From Chitinophagaceae bacterium UBA1930 (GTDB lineage: Bacteria > Bacteroidota > Bacteroidia > Chitinophagales > Chitinophagaceae), in NCBI GenBank assembly GCA_002337145.1, contig DDFK01000002.1:496001-560000 (forward strand): a stretch of 64,000 bases of DNA, given 5' to 3'. The notes under the pieces were generated by a model. The model worked only from the letters and a program-made list of their open reading frames with translations, was not told where the DNA came from and did no database searches. This document shows positions 25,755-35,410 of this stretch, in pieces (the first letter of the stretch is position 1; each line of letters begins with the position of its first letter). The position numbers were made by a program, and so were the translations under genes.

Positions 25755-26801
25755 TTGCTCCAATTCATCACCAGGAAATTGCTTTACGGACTGCTAGTGT
25801 TGGCAGGTGTGGTGGTAATTGTGTTCTTCCTGTTTCAAGGTTTTGGCGACCCTGCACGTTTGGTATTGGGGCAAACCGGCGATGCGGCAACCATTAAGAA
25901 CATTCGTAAAGAACTTGCTTTGGACCAGCCAAAATGGAAGCAATTCCTGTTGTACGTAAACGACGTTAGCCCGTTGGCCATTCATTCAAAAGAAGAGATA
26001 CAAAGCAAACAGTTAAAAGGTGTGTTTATTGGGGGCGATACAAAATTTGCCATTAAGCTGCCATACCTACGCCGTAGTTACCAAACCAAAAAGAACGTTA
26101 GCGAAATATTGATGGATGCCTTGCCACGTACCATTTTATTGGCTATTGCTGCTATGTTGATTGCTATTGTAATTGGCATTTTGCTGGGCATACTGGCAGC
26201 AGTGAAACAGAATACCTGGATGGATACTTCCTCCATTTTTGCAAGCGTGCTGGGTATTTCGGCACCATCTTTTTTTATGGGTATTGTATTGGCCTACCTA
26301 TTTGGCTTTGTGTTAAGCAATTACACAGGGCTGCATTTAACAGGAAGCCTGTATGATATAGATGCTTTTAACGGAAAGCAGCTACAATTGAAAAATCTGG
26401 TACTGCCTGCCATTACTTTGGGCATACGCCCAATGGCCATTATTACGCAGCTAACACGTAGTGCCATGCTGGATGTGCTTGACCAGGATTATATACGTAC
26501 TGCTTATGCAAAAGGGCTCAGCAAAAAAACAGTTATTTTTAAACATGCATTACGCAATGCCCTGAACCCGGTAATTACGGCCATTACAGGCTGGTTTGCC
26601 GAACTGCTGGCAGGTGCCTTTTTTGTGGAATATATTTTTGGCTGGAACGGCATTGGCAAAATAACTGTTGATGCATTGGAAAAATTGGACTTTCCTATTG
26701 TAATGGGCAGCGTATTAATAACTGCTACCTTTTTTATACTGGTAAACCTTTTGGCCGATTTGCTGTACGGTGTAGTAGACCCTAGGGTAAGGGTGAAATA
26801 A
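25755..26801 (+). CDS. ABC transporter permease, DppB/OppB-like
   Basis: A 348-aa inner-membrane permease of the dipeptide/oligopeptide/nickel family. It starts LQFITRKLLYGLLVLAGVVVIVFFLFQGFGDPARLVLG, has an extended periplasmic stretch, and the cytoplasmic EAA loop YIRTAYAKGLSKKTVIFKHALRNALNPVITAI. No ATG is available; TTG at 25755 matches relatives. No second permease, ATPase or binding protein is adjacent, so this is an orphan subunit whose partners must be elsewhere. It ends 17 bp before the convergent S41 protease gene. Confidence 0.9.
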   Translation: MLQFITRKLLYGLLVLAGVVVIVFFLFQGFGDPARLVLGQTGDAATIKNIRKELALDQPKWKQFLLYVNDVSPLAIHSKEEIQSKQLKGVFIGGDTKFAIKLPYLRRSYQTKKNVSEILMDALPRTILLAIAAMLIAIVIGILLGILAAVKQNTWMDTSSIFASVLGISAPSFFMGIVLAYLFGFVLSNYTGLHLTGSLYDIDAFNGKQLQLKNLVLPAITLGIRPMAIITQLTRSAMLDVLDQDYIRTAYAKGLSKKTVIFKHALRNALNPVITAITGWFAELLAGAFFVEYIFGWNGIGKITVDALEKLDFPIVMGSVLITATFFILVNLLADLLYGVVDPRVRVK

Positions 26802-26818
26802 GACTGATTGCAGCATGT

Positions 26819-28042
26819 TCAGTTTTTAGCAATCAGGTTTAGTGTATAGTTCAATATTGCATCCCTGTTGGCCAAATAATCTGCTATTGTTTTTGATACG
26901 GCATAATGCGGTCGTATGCTTTCACCTTCCATAGCAAAACCTTTTAGCGATACCTGGGCTTTTTTTCTTGAAGGGAACCAATAGCTATAACCCAGTTTGC
27001 TATTAAAGAATTCTGGTTGGTTGCCTGTATCGCCTGCTGTGGGCATGCCTATCAAAACAGCATTGCCACTTTCCAATAAATCAAGTACAAAGCTTTCTCC
27101 GGCAGAAACAGTGTACGGACTTGTTAACACAAATAGTTTCCCTGTAAAGTGATTGTTTGTAGGAGTCAACCATCTATTGCTTACACAGGCTGTTTGGCCA
27201 TTGGTTATAAGGTATTCGGTTATTTTTTCTGAGTAGGCAGAGTTGCCCCCTTGGTTCCTTCTTACATCAATGATTAAAAATTGCTTTGCTGATAAGCTAT
27301 CAAAAGCTTTTACAAATTCGTCCACCACATTGCCTGTCATGCCCAATATAGAAATATAGGCAATGCTGTCATTGAATATTTTACTTTCTATTTTACTGGT
27401 TATCGGGTTTGCAGGTTTTACTGTTTCCTTAATAGGGGTATCATCAAAATGGACAGTAATGTCTTTTTGGCCCGAAGATGTTAGGATGGTATAAGTTCTG
27501 TCTTCTTCATAATAGCTTGAAAAAAGCCCGCTTACTGTTAAGTACTTTCTATGCAAATCCGTTGAAGCAGCCGTGTAATTGTCCTGTTTTTCAATATAGG
27601 TCAATATAGGTATGTGGTTGATCTGTACAATTTCATCTTTTTCCTGAATGCCATTTTTTATAAAAAGACTGTCGCCGAGATAGGAGAGGAATACACGGTT
27701 CTCTATCAACGTGGCCGAGCAGTTTTTATAATACTTTTTAAAAATGGCATTGGCATGGCTGTTTCTTAATGCTGCAAAATAGCGAAGCAGGATATCGCCA
27801 TATTCCAGATTGCTTGTGGCATTTTTTACTAAAGCCATATACTTGGCCTGCAATAAAGTACCATCAATATTTTTTGTTTTGAGGTGCGTGTACTTTTTAT
27901 TCACGTTATCGGATACTTTCTCAAAATCTGCCGGATAGTCTGCTGATACAGGAAGATCTTTTATATAGATATAATGTACATTTTGGGTAAATGCGGTAGA
28001 ACAAATGCAGACAAACAGCAGTAGTGTGATTCTTGTTTTCAT
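26819..28042 (-). CDS. S41 family (C-terminal processing-like) peptidase, secreted
   Basis: A 407-aa exported protein with the signal peptide MKTRITLLLFVCICSTAFTQ. The N-terminal half carries an S41 helical cap and a PDZ-like region (LGDSLFIKNGIQEKDEIVQINHIPIL). The C-terminal catalytic core has FLIIDVRRNQGGNSAYSEKI and the nucleophile serine in SPYTVSAGESFVLDLL, followed by GMPTAGDTGNQP. The start at 28042 places the signal peptide at the N-terminus; an in-frame start at 28066 adds 8 residues. The substrate is unknown; tail-type signal trimming in the periplasm is typical of the family. Confidence 0.88.
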   Translation of the reverse strand: MKTRITLLLFVCICSTAFTQNVHYIYIKDLPVSADYPADFEKVSDNVNKKYTHLKTKNIDGTLLQAKYMALVKNATSNLEYGDILLRYFAALRNSHANAIFKKYYKNCSATLIENRVFLSYLGDSLFIKNGIQEKDEIVQINHIPILTYIEKQDNYTAASTDLHRKYLTVSGLFSSYYEEDRTYTILTSSGQKDITVHFDDTPIKETVKPANPITSKIESKIFNDSIAYISILGMTGNVVDEFVKAFDSLSAKQFLIIDVRRNQGGNSAYSEKITEYLITNGQTACVSNRWLTPTNNHFTGKLFVLTSPYTVSAGESFVLDLLESGNAVLIGMPTAGDTGNQPEFFNSKLGYSYWFPSRKKAQVSLKGFAMEGESIRPHYAVSKTIADYLANRDAILNYTLNLIAKN

Positions 28043-28125
28043 TATTTGTTGTTTAGATTGAATCAATAGGTTTTGGTTGCCTTTTCGTTTAAGAAGGATA
28101 TATGATGGATCTACTTATTGACTTG

Positions 28126-28848
28126 TTAATGATTGCCAATAAGGTTTAATATATTGTGCAATAGGATACTTGGAATCAAGCTTTTTGTTTTGTGTAAAAG
28201 CAAAGCGAATAAAAAACCGTCGAATGCCGTTCTTACAATGGCAAAAAAATTGAACTGTATATGATAGGCACTGTCCAAATAAAAGCCGTGCGTAAAGCCA
28301 AATAAGCAACTGGTAATAATTGCAGCCCAACCAAAAGCTGTGTTTGCAAAAGCCCACCTTGGTTTTGTAAATATTTGGTTTAATAATGTGAGGAGTATGC
28401 CCCTGAAAATAATCTCTTCGGTAATTCCCGGTATTGTTGATTGATATAGAATTGTTTCAATGTTATATGTAGCAGGGCCTTTTGCCATTGTAATATAGAG
28501 CACAACACGTAGTAAGGCATAACCTGAACAAATAAGAAAAATGCCCCTTGCGTTTTGGGTTTCAATTGTTGTGGTGAACCCAAATTGATAGGGTTTTAAA
28601 GGGCGGTATGAAAAAATAAAAATCAACGCAATAACAAGCGATGCAATCTTTCCAGTCCAATTCCAGCTTTGCCCTTTGAATTGTAAAATGTTGGATGATA
28701 AATCAGTTGCAACAGATGTAATAATAAATAGTAGTGCACATAGAATAAGGGTTTTCTTTCTTGCATTTTCATTGCTTCGTCTGGCTGCCCAAATAAACGG
28801 TGCCAAGGCCAATAGTTGCAGCAGGCAATCGCAAATTGAATTGATCAT
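28126..28848 (-). CDS. CPBP family intramembrane glutamic endopeptidase
   Basis: A 240-aa membrane protein with about seven hydrophobic helices. The ABI/CPBP signature is GITEEIIFRGILLTLLNQIF (EExxxR), followed by AIITSCLFGFTHGFYL (FxxxH) and ALLLHKTKSLIPSILLHNILNLIGN (HxxxN), which together form the Rce1-like active site. The substrate is unknown. Nothing nearby suggests a bacteriocin immunity role, although some CPBP proteins have one. ATG start. Confidence 0.9.
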   Translation of the reverse strand: MINSICDCLLQLLALAPFIWAARRSNENARKKTLILCALLFIITSVATDLSSNILQFKGQSWNWTGKIASLVIALIFIFSYRPLKPYQFGFTTTIETQNARGIFLICSGYALLRVVLYITMAKGPATYNIETILYQSTIPGITEEIIFRGILLTLLNQIFTKPRWAFANTAFGWAAIITSCLFGFTHGFYLDSAYHIQFNFFAIVRTAFDGFLFALLLHKTKSLIPSILLHNILNLIGNH

Positions 28849-28954
28849 TTGTTAGGTTGGGTCTTTCTTTAAAGTTGCAACAAATAGTCAAAGCATTCTG
28901 GTATGCAGCTGTTACCATTTAAGTATGCATATTGCTTTGTTCACTTTGTTGAAA

Positions 28955-30886
28955 TTACCGAATAATTACCGTTCCTAGTTCTTTTGTCAACAACCGTTCA
29001 ATTTCTTTCAGGTCTTTATGAACCGCAATCAGCTTCATCAACTCATCCATCGGGGCATGTTCCATGTCACGCTGGTTCTCTTCCAGCATCTTTTTTATTT
29101 TACGCAGCTTGTAATAGTTCACGCTCATGGAAACATCGGTATGCGATACGTCACGGTTCACAATGTTCATGCCTTCCAGCACTTCATCCCAGTTAGGGCT
29201 TAATTCAAAAGGCAGCATGGTTACTGCAACTACCAGGTTCTTGATGTTTTCATCTTCGTTGTACAGGAATGATTTGGCTGTGGGTTCCAAACCTTGTTCG
29301 TATTGCCTGCGGTATTCGTTGTAAATATTTTCCAGTTGGTTATTGTCAAAATGGAACTGCTCCAGTTCGCTAAAAATATACTGGGCCATGCTTTGTGTTT
29401 CGTCCCAAGGTTTTAGGCCATGTTCCAATAGTACACGTAGTATGTTCCGTTCAAAAGCCTCATCCTGGCTAATCAATAAAGCATGGTCATCCAACACATC
29501 TTCGGGCTGCTCACCTTCGTGAAACTGGTTGATGTCTTCAAAAGAAGGCTGCTTCTTTTCGTCTTTGGCAATCTTGTCACGCTTGTATTTGTTTACAAGA
29601 TTGGTCAATCCGCCCTCGTCAATCCTTAACAGTCCGGCACATTGCCTGATATAGTCCTGCAGTTTCGTAAAGTCTTCTGCCTTGCTAATTTTACTTAAGG
29701 TCTGTGCAATGGAATTGGTTACATCGCTTTTCTTCTGTACATCGTTGGCAGCCTCTTTCAACATCACTTCCAACTGGAAGATGATGAAGTCTTTTTTGTT
29801 GCCTGCAACAAATTCACGGAAGGCAGTGGCACCAATTTTATTTACATAACTGTCGGGGTCTTCCTTATCGGGTATCAGCACCAAACGCACATTCAGGCTT
29901 TCATCCAATGCCATGTCAAGCCCACGCAATGCAGCTTTGATGCCTGCCGCATCGCCATCGTAAATGATTGTAAGGTTATTGGTATATTTCTTTACAAGCC
30001 TTAACTGATCGGTGGTTAACGATGTGCCACCACTTGCTACCACGTTTTCGATACCTGCTTGATGTAGGCTAACAACATCCGTATAACCTTCAACCAATAA
30101 ACATTCATCAGCCTTGTCAATAGCAAGCCTTGCAAAGTAGGAGCCGTACAGTATCTTGCTTTTTACATATACTTCGTTCTCTGGTGTATTGATGTACTTG
30201 GGGGCCCTATCGGCTTTGCCTATGACCCTTGCACCAAAGCCAATGATTTTGCCGGAGTTGTTGTGTATGGGAAAAATGATACGTCCACGGTAATTGTCAA
30301 CCAGCTCGGTTTCGTTACGCACGGCCACCAAACCTGTACGGGGCAAAAATTCTTTGTTGAACTGGTTTTGCAACAGGGCCTTGGCCAGTTCGTCGCGGTT
30401 GTTGGGGTTATAGCCTACCTGGAATTTCTTTAATACATCTTGCCTAAAACCACGTTCGTGCAAATAGCTCAATGCAATGTTTTGTCCTTCTTCGGTATTG
30501 AACAGTTTGTCTTCAAAGAATTTCTGTGCAAAGCTGTTGATAATATAGAGACTGTCGGCTGTTTGTACAAACTGTTTCTGTTCGGGTGTGGTTTCTGTTT
30601 CCTCAACCTCCACATTGTACCTGTTGGCCAGCCAACGCAATGCTTCCACATAGCTCAACTTGTCGTGCTCCATTAAAAAAGTAATGGTATTGCCGCTTTT
30701 GCCGCAGCCAAAACATTTGTAAAGTTCCTTTACAGGTGATACCGTGAAAGATGGTGTTTTCTCATTATGGAAAGGGCAGTTGCCAATATAATTAGACCCC
30801 CGTTTCTTGAGTTTCACATATTCGCCCACCACATCGATAATATCGATACGGCTTTTTATCTGCTCTATGGTTTGTGGGGTAATCAT
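28955..30886 (-). CDS. dnaG: DNA primase
   Basis: A 643-aa primase that makes RNA primers for replication. The CHC2 zinc domain has C37, H40, C58 and C61 (CPFHNEKTPSF ... YKCFGCGKSGN). The catalytic core includes the RGRIIFPI region and GFGARVI, and the TOPRIM motifs LLVEGYTDVVSLHQAGIENVVASGGTSLT and IIYDGDAAGIKAALRGLD. The C-terminal helical part binds DnaB. The length is normal. A promoter-like box lies just 12 nt before its ATG. Confidence 0.96.
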   Translation of the reverse strand: MITPQTIEQIKSRIDIIDVVGEYVKLKKRGSNYIGNCPFHNEKTPSFTVSPVKELYKCFGCGKSGNTITFLMEHDKLSYVEALRWLANRYNVEVEETETTPEQKQFVQTADSLYIINSFAQKFFEDKLFNTEEGQNIALSYLHERGFRQDVLKKFQVGYNPNNRDELAKALLQNQFNKEFLPRTGLVAVRNETELVDNYRGRIIFPIHNNSGKIIGFGARVIGKADRAPKYINTPENEVYVKSKILYGSYFARLAIDKADECLLVEGYTDVVSLHQAGIENVVASGGTSLTTDQLRLVKKYTNNLTIIYDGDAAGIKAALRGLDMALDESLNVRLVLIPDKEDPDSYVNKIGATAFREFVAGNKKDFIIFQLEVMLKEAANDVQKKSDVTNSIAQTLSKISKAEDFTKLQDYIRQCAGLLRIDEGGLTNLVNKYKRDKIAKDEKKQPSFEDINQFHEGEQPEDVLDDHALLISQDEAFERNILRVLLEHGLKPWDETQSMAQYIFSELEQFHFDNNQLENIYNEYRRQYEQGLEPTAKSFLYNEDENIKNLVVAVTMLPFELSPNWDEVLEGMNIVNRDVSHTDVSMSVNYYKLRKIKKMLEENQRDMEHAPMDELMKLIAVHKDLKEIERLLTKELGTVIIR

Positions 30887-30897
30887 TGTAAGGAGGG

Positions 30898-30905
30898 CAA
30901 ATTTA
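30898..30905 (-). promoter_or_regulatory. Candidate -7 box for dnaG
   Basis: On the minus strand this reads TAAATTTG, an exact TAnnTTTG match 12 nt before the dnaG start, implying a very short 5' leader. Confidence 0.45.
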
Positions 30906-30944
30906 ACCCTACGGGATAAGATTCGTGCACTTTTAATTTTATGC

Positions 30945-31110
30945 CGCTGCTGCTATGGAACGGCATGAGGGATAGGAGTGGATGCCCCGCAGCAATGCCT
31001 GCATTGCGTGGAGCAGTAACGGATAGCCCGGCCCGCACAGGCGGGACATGCCCCTATTGAAACCTGTTTTAAACAATAACCCAATAACGAATTAACCAAT
31101 TAACTAATAA
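30945..31110. other. GC-rich structured intergenic element next to A/T-rich octamer repeats
   Basis: Within the 281-bp dnaG-DeoR divergent region, 30945-31060 is clearly richer in G and C than its surroundings. It holds the inverted repeats GCAATGC-ct-GCATTGC (30992-31007) and CCCGC-acag-GCGGG (31032-31045). Then 31080-31125 is an A/T-rich stretch with tandem AATTAACC units; the same CAATTAAC pair occurs at 25736-25751. This has the look of a dispersed intergenic repeat. I see no ORF. Confidence 0.45.
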
Positions 31111-31167
31111 ACCAATTAAGCCGTAACCAACTTTTCACTATTTTCAATTTTCTAGAACCTTACCATT

Positions 31168-31914
31168 ATGCTAAAGAAAGAAAGACAAGCCTATATTATA
31201 CAGCAGATCAATATCCACAATAAAGTTTTATCGAGCGATTTGAGTGTGCAGTTGAATGTGTCGGAAGATACGGTACGCCGTGATTTGCAGGAACTGGACG
31301 AAGAAGGCAAGCTGACGAAAGTGCATGGTGGGGCCCTGTCCAAATCGTTCCATTTTAGCATACAGAACAACAATATTTACCTGCATACGGAGAAGAAGAT
31401 CATTGCCCAGAAGGCGGTGGAACTGATTAAAGATGGTATGCTGGTAGTGCTTTCGGGCGGTACCACAATCAGGGAACTGGTGAAATCGTTGCCGCCAGAG
31501 CTGAATGCCACTTTTATTACGGTAAGCATACCAACGGCGTTGGAACTATTAGAGCACCCGAACAGTGAAGTGATCTTTTTAGGCAACAAGCTGATAAAGA
31601 GTGCCCAGATGAGTGTGGGAGCGGAAGTGGTGCAGCGTTTGGGCGAAATAAAGGCCGACCTGTGCTTTTTAGGCACCAATAGCATAGATGCCAATGAGGG
31701 CATTACCGATTTGGAATGGGAAATTATTGAAGTAAAGAAGGCCATGATTAAATCGGCCCATAAAGTAATATCTCTCGCAATTTCAGAAAAGCTGAATACC
31801 ATACAGCGTTTACAGGTATGTAAAACAGCGGATATTGACATGCTCATTACCGAACTTACTACCGATGCGGCCATACTGCAGCCGTATAAGGCCCAGGGCA
31901 TAGAATTGCTATAA
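31168..31914 (+). CDS. DeoR/GlpR family transcriptional regulator
   Basis: A 248-aa regulator. The N-terminal winged helix-turn-helix has ERQAYIIQQINIHNKVLSSDLSVQLNVSEDTVRRDLQELDEEGKLTKVHGGAL, the DeoR signature. The C-terminal DeoRC domain, which senses sugar phosphates in relatives, has VVLSGGTTIRELVKSLPPEL and DLCFLGTNSIDANEGITDLEWEIIEVKKAMI. It lies upstream of the SusCD locus in the same direction with a 316-bp gap, so it may or may not regulate it. The effector is unknown. Confidence 0.92.
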   Translation: MLKKERQAYIIQQINIHNKVLSSDLSVQLNVSEDTVRRDLQELDEEGKLTKVHGGALSKSFHFSIQNNNIYLHTEKKIIAQKAVELIKDGMLVVLSGGTTIRELVKSLPPELNATFITVSIPTALELLEHPNSEVIFLGNKLIKSAQMSVGAEVVQRLGEIKADLCFLGTNSIDANEGITDLEWEIIEVKKAMIKSAHKVISLAISEKLNTIQRLQVCKTADIDMLITELTTDAAILQPYKAQGIELL

Positions 31915-32230
31915 AATGGCCTTAAGACATTGTTGCGATTAAAATGCTGCATCTTTTTGCAGGAATTTGAAAAAACTTATTCACAGTAATTTTTTTGCCT
32001 AATTCATTTGTTTAAATAGAAAATAAAGTTGTATCTATGTAGTTCAATAAAGTTTAACATTGCTTTATTGTTCGGTTATTTCCTAAAAAAGCTACCTTAA
32101 CTGCGGATTTTTGCGGAAATTATAATTGACGATTGCTTTGGGTTTTTAAGATTGCTATCTATGTCCATTTTCTATGAGTTACCTTGACTGTTGCGAATGA
32201 CTACTTAATAATAAAACCAAAAAACCTGTT
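31915..32230. other. Intergenic region between the DeoR gene and susC
   Basis: 316 bp with no gene. It contains an inverted repeat CAATAAAG-N10-CTTTATTG (32045-32070), which could be an operator or weak terminator, and CTGCA-tcttt-TGCAG-like dyad near 31946-31961. The stretch just before the susC ATG is A-rich (aataataaaaccaaaaaacc), as is common for Bacteroidota ribosome entry without a Shine-Dalgarno. No ECF sigma or anti-sigma gene is present. Confidence 0.45.
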
Positions 32231-35200
32231 ATGAGAAAACTTGCTCTTTCGGTGAAGCTGTTGGGTTTAATGCTATGCTTCATCATCAATGTTCCTGTAT
32301 TTGCACAGGACAAAACGGTGTCCGGGGCCGTTCTGGCCGACGAGGACGGTTCGCCTTTAATTGGCGTAACGGTTACCAATACTGTTACGAACAAACGCAC
32401 CCAAACCAATCAGGCCGGCTATTATTCACTTACAGCAGAAAAGGGGCAAAAGTTGACTTTTACATACGTTGGCTATGTTACTAGGGAAGTGACCGTGGGT
32501 GATAACCGGATCATCAATATGCGACTGGCCGGTAACAACGAATCTTTGAACGATGTAGTTGTTACGGGGTATGGACAGAAAAAAAGCAAGAGGGAACTTG
32601 CCTATCAGGCACCTACCGTAAGTGGTGATGATATTGCACAAACAAGGCGTACCAACTTTTTGAATGCCCTTGCCGGCCGTGTACCTGGTTTGGAAGTTAC
32701 ATCTACCTCTGGTTTGCCGGGTGCAAGTGCACAGATCATGTTAAGGGGCGGTACTTCTATCGGTGGTAATAACCAACCCTTGTTTGTGGTGGATGGTTTG
32801 CCATTGAGCAATGGTTCTGTTGACCAGAATGATTTGCCAGGTGCTTCTATCACTACGGCTGCCAGTGGTGCAGGAAACCTTGCATTGGCAAACAGGAACA
32901 GTGATTACACCAACCGTATTTCGGATATTAACCCAGATGATATAGAAAGTGTAGTAATATTGAAAGGGCCAGAAGCAACAGCTATTTATGGTTCTGACGG
33001 TGCGAGTGGTGCAATCGTAATTACTACTAAAAAAGGATCTTCCAACAACGGAAGAACAAAGATTACCTATTCCAATTCCTTCTCATTTTCAGAAGTGTAT
33101 AGGTTCCCGCAAATACAACAGGTTTATTCTCGTGGTAACAATGGTGTCTACGACCCAACACAATATGGTGCATACGGGTATTATTTCTTTGGACCTAAAT
33201 ATGCAGATACGACCAAGTTTTATGACAACATACGCAACTTCTTTGACAAAGGGTTTAGCCAACAACATAACCTTTCTATGGAGGCAGGCAATAGCGACTT
33301 GAACTATCGCTTTACTGCCGGGTATGTTGATCAAGGTGGGGTAGTGCCAAATACAAGCCTGAAACGCTATAATTTTAGGTTTACTGCTTTTGCACAGTTA
33401 AATAAACGTATTAAACTGAATGCTACTGTAAGTTATGTATCATCTGACAACCAAAAAGCCGTAAAAGGTGCTGGTAGTTTTTATACAAACTTAATGACCT
33501 ACCCAACAGATGTTGATGCAAGGAACTACATGAATGCAGATGGTACAAGGAAAACGCTGAGGAATGTGGCCTTACAAAATGAAATAAATAACCCTTATTG
33601 GGATGTTAACAAGAATAAGTCATACGACAAGAACTACAATTTTAGTGGTAACGTAAATATTACTGCGAATATCATTAAAGGATTAACAGCTACAGGTATA
33701 ATCGGTGTGAATCAATACACAACACTGGGTACAATGCTTTACCATCCTTATTCGAGAGAGGCTTATACATTGGGTGGTTTCATCTCAACTTATGAACAAA
33801 GCTATACTTCTTTGAATGGTACATTGAGGGTTAACTATCGTAAAACAATCAAGAACAAATTTACAAACGACTTTTACGTAGGTGCTTACTTCGAAGACAA
33901 TAAGTCAACCCTGAATGCCCAAAGAGGGGAAAAATTCTATGAGCCCGATTTCATTTCAATCAACAATACCGATCCCACTGCAAGGATAGCTTCCCTTAGC
34001 CAATATCAAGTTAGAAAAACAAGGGCATACGGTGGTTATACATTTGGGTTCAACAACTTACTCTTTATCTCCCTTACCGGAACAAGAGAAGGAACATCAA
34101 CACTTACATCTAAGTTCAGGGACTTGCAACCTTTCTTCAACTATGGCTCGGCTTCTGCAAGTTTTATCTTGTCTGATTTGGCCTTCATGAAATCTACTAA
34201 GAACTGGTTGAGCTTTGCAAAATTGAGAGCTTCTTATGCTAGCACAGGTAAGGGACCAATATCACCTTATGTAATTGACTATTCATTTAATAGTGTACTT
34301 TCCACAGGTGGTGGTTTTGCATTGGGTGTTACTGGTAACAACTTTAACCTGAGGCCTGAATTTTCGAACAACATGGAGTTTGGTGGTGAATTCAAATTCC
34401 TGAAAAACAGGATTGGAATTGACGTGGCCTACTTCAATAACAAAGTAAAAGACAACATCATTGCAAATAGGATAAGCTACGGTACAGGGTTTATCTTGAG
34501 GTACGTTAATGGTGGTCAACTATCTGCCAAAGGATGGGATATCCAGTTGACTGGTTCTCCAATTAAAAACAAAAAATTCACTTGGGATGTTGTTGTGAAC
34601 TTTGATAAGGCCAGAACAGTAATTGAAAAACTGCCTGGTGACTTACCATACTACTACGATTCCGATACATGGGTTTTCGGAAGCGTAAGGTCTCAAGTAG
34701 GTGTTGGCCAATCTTTGGGAACACTGGCTGGTTTCACTTTCCAGAAGAACAACAATGGTGTTTTGTTGATTGACCCTTCTACAGGTTTGCCAATCACTTC
34801 TCAAACAGACTATGTGCCCATTGGCGACAGGCAGCCTGACTTTAAAGTTGGCTTCATCAATACATTCACTTACAAGGATTTCTCATTGTCGTTCAATTTA
34901 GACATGCGTAGAGGTGGTGATGTATTCAATGCCAATGAAATGATGATGACCATTAATGGAATCAGCACGAGGACATTGGATAGAGAAAAACCAAGGGTTA
35001 TCAGGGGGATAGTAAAAGATGGATTGGAAAATACATCAACTCCAACCTGGAACGCAACTTCTATCACTCCTTACTTCCGCAGTAGCTATTACAGCACCAC
35101 TTTTGCTGAAGCAGATTACATTGAAAGAGTAAACTGGATCAGGTTAAGGGATGTGACAATTGGCTATCAATTGCCTGCGAAATTGTTGAAAAGGCAAAGG

Positions 35201-35389
35201 GTGTTTAAGACTGCAGCTGTTTTTGCTACAGGAACCGACCTGTTCATCATTACTAACTACTCAGGCATGGATCCTAACGTAAACGTTCTGAATTCATCAA
35301 ATACAAAAGGATATGGTGGTGCCGGTATCGATTACGGAGCAGTACCAACCCCTCGTGCATTTAATTTTGGAATTAAACTTAGCTTCTAA
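32231..35389 (+). CDS. SusC/RagA family TonB-linked outer membrane protein
   Basis: A 1052-aa TonB-dependent importer. It has a signal peptide ending VFAQ, an N-terminal carboxypeptidase-like (CarboxypepD_reg) domain at about residues 28-100 (TVSGAVLADEDGSPLIGVTVT), the TonB box region DVVVTGYGQKKSKREL, and the plug with LAGRVPGLEVTSTSG, MLRGGTSIGGNNQPLFVVDGLPL and the IESVVILKGPEATAIYGSDGASGAIVITTKKG end. A C-terminal beta barrel of about 22 strands ends PTPRAFNFGIKLSF. It works with the SusD-like lipoprotein downstream. The substrate is unknown: no glycoside hydrolase or peptidase lies in the locus. Confidence 0.96.
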   Translation: MRKLALSVKLLGLMLCFIINVPVFAQDKTVSGAVLADEDGSPLIGVTVTNTVTNKRTQTNQAGYYSLTAEKGQKLTFTYVGYVTREVTVGDNRIINMRLAGNNESLNDVVVTGYGQKKSKRELAYQAPTVSGDDIAQTRRTNFLNALAGRVPGLEVTSTSGLPGASAQIMLRGGTSIGGNNQPLFVVDGLPLSNGSVDQNDLPGASITTAASGAGNLALANRNSDYTNRISDINPDDIESVVILKGPEATAIYGSDGASGAIVITTKKGSSNNGRTKITYSNSFSFSEVYRFPQIQQVYSRGNNGVYDPTQYGAYGYYFFGPKYADTTKFYDNIRNFFDKGFSQQHNLSMEAGNSDLNYRFTAGYVDQGGVVPNTSLKRYNFRFTAFAQLNKRIKLNATVSYVSSDNQKAVKGAGSFYTNLMTYPTDVDARNYMNADGTRKTLRNVALQNEINNPYWDVNKNKSYDKNYNFSGNVNITANIIKGLTATGIIGVNQYTTLGTMLYHPYSREAYTLGGFISTYEQSYTSLNGTLRVNYRKTIKNKFTNDFYVGAYFEDNKSTLNAQRGEKFYEPDFISINNTDPTARIASLSQYQVRKTRAYGGYTFGFNNLLFISLTGTREGTSTLTSKFRDLQPFFNYGSASASFILSDLAFMKSTKNWLSFAKLRASYASTGKGPISPYVIDYSFNSVLSTGGGFALGVTGNNFNLRPEFSNNMEFGGEFKFLKNRIGIDVAYFNNKVKDNIIANRISYGTGFILRYVNGGQLSAKGWDIQLTGSPIKNKKFTWDVVVNFDKARTVIEKLPGDLPYYYDSDTWVFGSVRSQVGVGQSLGTLAGFTFQKNNNGVLLIDPSTGLPITSQTDYVPIGDRQPDFKVGFINTFTYKDFSLSFNLDMRRGGDVFNANEMMMTINGISTRTLDREKPRVIRGIVKDGLENTSTPTWNATSITPYFRSSYYSTTFAEADYIERVNWIRLRDVTIGYQLPAKLLKRQRVFKTAAVFATGTDLFIITNYSGMDPNVNVLNSSNTKGYGGAGIDYGAVPTPRAFNFGIKLSF

Positions 35390-35410
35390 TCACTGAAAAC
35401 AACAATAACA

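Noticed and set aside
26804..26836. CTGATTGC/GCAATCAG inverted repeat between the permease and the S41 gene
   Set aside because: 17-nt loop, no T tract and overlaps the S41 coding end, so not called as a terminator.
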